Shown here piece after piece: positions 62,158 through 64,000 of a stretch of 64,000 nucleotides of DNA. Source of the DNA: Gemmatimonas sp. (GTDB taxonomy: Bacteria; Gemmatimonadota; Gemmatimonadetes; Gemmatimonadales; Gemmatimonadaceae); assembly GCA_011390885.1 (NCBI GenBank), contig JAABRO010000011.1:1-64000 (forward strand), read 5' to 3'. Positions within the stretch are counted from its first letter, which is position 1. Each line of letters begins with the position of its first letter. A program made the translations under genes and the position numbers. The notes below the pieces were generated by a model, which was not told the origin of the DNA, searched no databases, and saw nothing but the letters and a program-made list of their open reading frames with translations.

Positions 62158-63237
62158 TCAGCGAGGAGATGGCAGCAGGCTCGCGCGGAAACCGGGCGTG
62201 AACCGTTCTTCAACCTGTCCCGACGCAGTCGCCACGAGCAAGCCCACCTCGAGGCCGTTCACCTGCGCCAGCGCCCAGGCGGAGTCGGGGCCGGCCACCA
62301 TGAGCGCGGTGGCCCACGCGTCGGCGTCGGCACAGCGCTCGTGCAGCACGCTCGCGGCCAGCAGCATGTGCTGCACCGGACGCCCCGTCACGGGATCAAG
62401 CGTGTGCGCATATCGTACCCCGTCGAGGTCCACGAAGTTACGATAGTTGCCGGACGAGGCGAGCGAGCGGTCGCTGAGCGCGATCGCGAAGCGCACGCGG
62501 CGCGAATTCGGATCGGGGTCCTCGATCCCCACGCGGAACGGCTCGCCGCTCGCGTTCAGCCCGCGCGCGCGCATCTCGCCTCCGATCTCCACGAGGTGCG
62601 ACGTCTCCCCCTGCGCCGAGAGCCAGTCGCTCACCACATCCACGGCGTACCCCTTGGCCACCGCCGACAGGTCCACGCGCACGCGCGCGTCGGCCTTGCG
62701 CAGCGCAGTGCCCGCGAGCTCCAGCTTGTCGCTCCCCACGAAGACGCGCAGCGAGTCCACGAGCGCCTCCGGCAGCGCCGCCGCGGGTTCCGCGGCCGGC
62801 CCGAAGCCCCACGCGTCCACGAGCGGGCCCACGGTCACGTCGAACCGCCCGCCAGACGCCGCGTGCACCTGCAGCGACAGGCGCACCACCTCGGCCAGCG
62901 GTGCCGACAGCGGCACCGGCTCGAGCGAGACGCTCGTGTTGAAGCGCGACAACTCCGACTGCGGGTCGTATGTGGACATGCTCGCATTCACCGCCGCGAG
63001 CAGCGAGTCCACGCCGCGCTGCAGGACGGCAATGCGCGCCGCCTCCGCCGGCCCGCCGAGCAGCACGCGATAGGTCGTGCCCATCGTGGCGCCATCGAAC
63101 GCGGCGGGCGCGCCACGGGCCGCAGACGGGCGCAGGTACAGCCACGCGCTCGCGGCGAGCAGGATCGCGATGGCGATCCATCGCTGCCGCGAGCGCAGGA
63201 CGGTGGCGGCATCGCGCGCGGGCCCGTTGCTCACCAC
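62158..63237 (-). CDS. apbE: FAD:protein FMN transferase ApbE
   Basis: A 359-residue protein with an N-terminal membrane anchor (WIAIAILLAASAWLYL). Family marks are ATMGTTYRVLL, SRFNTSVSLEPVPL, DVTVGPLVDAWGFG, VDLSAVAKGYAVDVV and the C-terminal HTLDPVTGRPV and ADAWATALMV. ApbE moves FMN from FAD onto Thr residues of NqrB and NqrC, essential for a working Na+-NQR. The start is GTG at 63237 with a second GTG at 63234; an overlapping frame upstream does not extend usefully. It begins 10 nt after the nqrF stop and precedes nqrM, a compact operon. The FMN transfer is inferred from its cluster position. Confidence 0.95.
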   Translation of the reverse strand: MVSNGPARDAATVLRSRQRWIAIAILLAASAWLYLRPSAARGAPAAFDGATMGTTYRVLLGGPAEAARIAVLQRGVDSLLAAVNASMSTYDPQSELSRFNTSVSLEPVPLSAPLAEVVRLSLQVHAASGGRFDVTVGPLVDAWGFGPAAEPAAALPEALVDSLRVFVGSDKLELAGTALRKADARVRVDLSAVAKGYAVDVVSDWLSAQGETSHLVEIGGEMRARGLNASGEPFRVGIEDPDPNSRRVRFAIALSDRSLASSGNYRNFVDLDGVRYAHTLDPVTGRPVQHMLLAASVLHERCADADAWATALMVAGPDSAWALAQVNGLEVGLLVATASGQVEERFTPGFRASLLPSPR

Positions 63238-63247
63238 GGCAGGGGCG

Positions 63248-64000
63248 TCAGCCGAAGTCGTCGAAGGCGATGTTCTCGCGCGGCACGCCGAGGCTGTCGA
63301 GCATCTGCATGCACGCCTTGAGCATCATCGGCGGGCCGCAGAGGTAGTACTCGATGTCCTCGGGTGCCGGATGCTTCGAGAGGTACTGCTCGTACAGCAC
63401 GTTGTGGATGAACCCCTTCGCCCCCGTCCAGTTGTCCTCGGGACGCGGCTCGGAGAGCGCGAGCGTCCAGGTGAAGTTGGGGTTCTCCTTCTGGATCGCG
63501 TCGAAGTCCTCCACGTAGAACGCCTCGCGCAGCGAGCGCGCGCCGTACCAGAAGGTGACCTTGCGATCCGTGTGCAGCCGACGGAACTGGTCGAAGATGT
63601 GCGAGCGCATGGGGGCCATGCCCGCGCCACCGCCAATGAAGCACATCTCGTTCTTCGTGGGCTTGGCGAAGAACTCGCCGTACGGCCCCGAGATCACGAC
63701 CTCGTCGCCCGGCTTGAGGTTGTAGATGTACGACGACATGAGGCCCGGCGGCAGCCCCTTCGTGCGCGGCGGCGGCGTCGCGATGCGCACGTTCAGCATG
63801 ATGATGTCCGACTCGTCCGGATAGTTCGCCATGCTGTACGCGCGCTGCACCGCCTCATCCGACCGCGAGACGAGCTCGAACAGGCCGAACGTCTCCCAGT
63901 CGTCGCGGTACTCGGCCGGCACGTCGAAGTCCGCGTAGCGCACCACGTGCGGCGGGCACTCGATCTGGATGTAGCCACCCGCGCGGAAGGGCACTTCCTC
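63248..64000 (-). CDS. nqrF: NqrF, NADH-binding subunit of Na+-NQR, C-terminal part
   Basis: The last 250 residues are present; the N-terminal 2Fe-2S domain lies beyond the right edge. FAD-binding [15 protein letters not shown]-binding [26 protein letters not shown], and [16 protein letters not shown] match NqrF, and the end [20 protein letters not shown] with a terminal FDDFG is the usual C-terminus. NqrF takes electrons from NADH and passes them to the other subunits, which pump Na+. With apbE and nqrM following, the whole nqr operon probably runs rightward from the window edge on the minus strand. Sequence beyond 64000 would show nqrABCDE. Confidence 0.95.
   Translation of the reverse strand, partial: EEVPFRAGGYIQIECPPHVVRYADFDVPAEYRDDWETFGLFELVSRSDEAVQRAYSMANYPDESDIIMLNVRIATPPPRTKGLPPGLMSSYIYNLKPGDEVVISGPYGEFFAKPTKNEMCFIGGGAGMAPMRSHIFDQFRRLHTDRKVTFWYGARSLREAFYVEDFDAIQKENPNFTWTLALSEPRPEDNWTGAKGFIHNVLYEQYLSKHPAPEDIEYYLCGPPMMLKACMQMLDSLGVPRENIAFDDFG

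Overview
This 64 kb window is a very GC-rich, gene-dense bacterial chromosome segment with about 50 protein genes, short gaps and no rRNA, tRNA, CRISPR array or transposase that I can see. The gene set is a mix of large secreted VPS10/BNR-repeat proteins (two paralogues), a tricorn-like protease, an S9 peptidase, Tat-exported enzymes, small six-bladed-propeller proteins, a Na+-NQR cluster and hybrid histidine kinases. That mix, with the base composition, fits Gemmatimonadota or a close relative in the FCB superphylum. This is an inference from gene content, not a phylogeny.

Left part (1-17,300): the 5' end of a gamma-glutamyltransferase, a VanZ-like membrane protein, an NlpE/META lipoprotein, VPS10-like protein 1, a beta-lactamase-fold serine hydrolase and a patatin lipoprotein. 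An osmotic and stress block follows: an MscS channel, a sodium:solute symporter, a fused glucosylglycerol-phosphate phosphatase/synthase with no ATG, GTG or TTG start available, and a UspA protein. A cold-shock gene then has a near-consensus promoter and a leader of about 155 nt.

Middle (17,300-35,500): an Ig-like (BIG2) lipoprotein, an FAD oxidoreductase, an exported MsrA, a second MscS channel, a DEAD-box helicase with a probable CTG start, an ABC exporter, an S9 peptidase, a propeller protein and a BrnT/BrnA toxin-antitoxin pair with a palindromic operator. After these come the tricorn-like protease, a membrane hybrid histidine kinase and a protein with a histone-H1-like tail.

Right part (35,500-64,000): a run of same-strand genes (YhhN protein, hydrolase, two small proteins, hybrid histidine kinase, DUF2071, HerA-like ATPase), then VPS10-like protein 2, a DUF4015 putative glycosidase, a glycosylasparaginase-amidohydrolase pair, a propeller lipoprotein coupled to a multicopper oxidase, hydrolases, a fatty-acid desaturase and a PQQ dehydrogenase. 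A solitary AAA/DUF4143 ATPase follows, whose promoter is buried in a 14-bp-arm palindrome. Last are an exported fumarylacetoacetate-hydrolase-family protein and the nqrF-apbE-nqrM end of a Na+-NQR operon that leaves the window on the right.

The most notable patterns are: a recurrent TAnnTTC element before many genes, resembling the Bacteroidetes -10 motif and sometimes placed so that the mRNA would be leaderless; genes whose best start is ATT or CTG; and the palindrome-controlled AAA/DUF4143 gene. Domain calls rest on motif reading and family knowledge. No database search was run.
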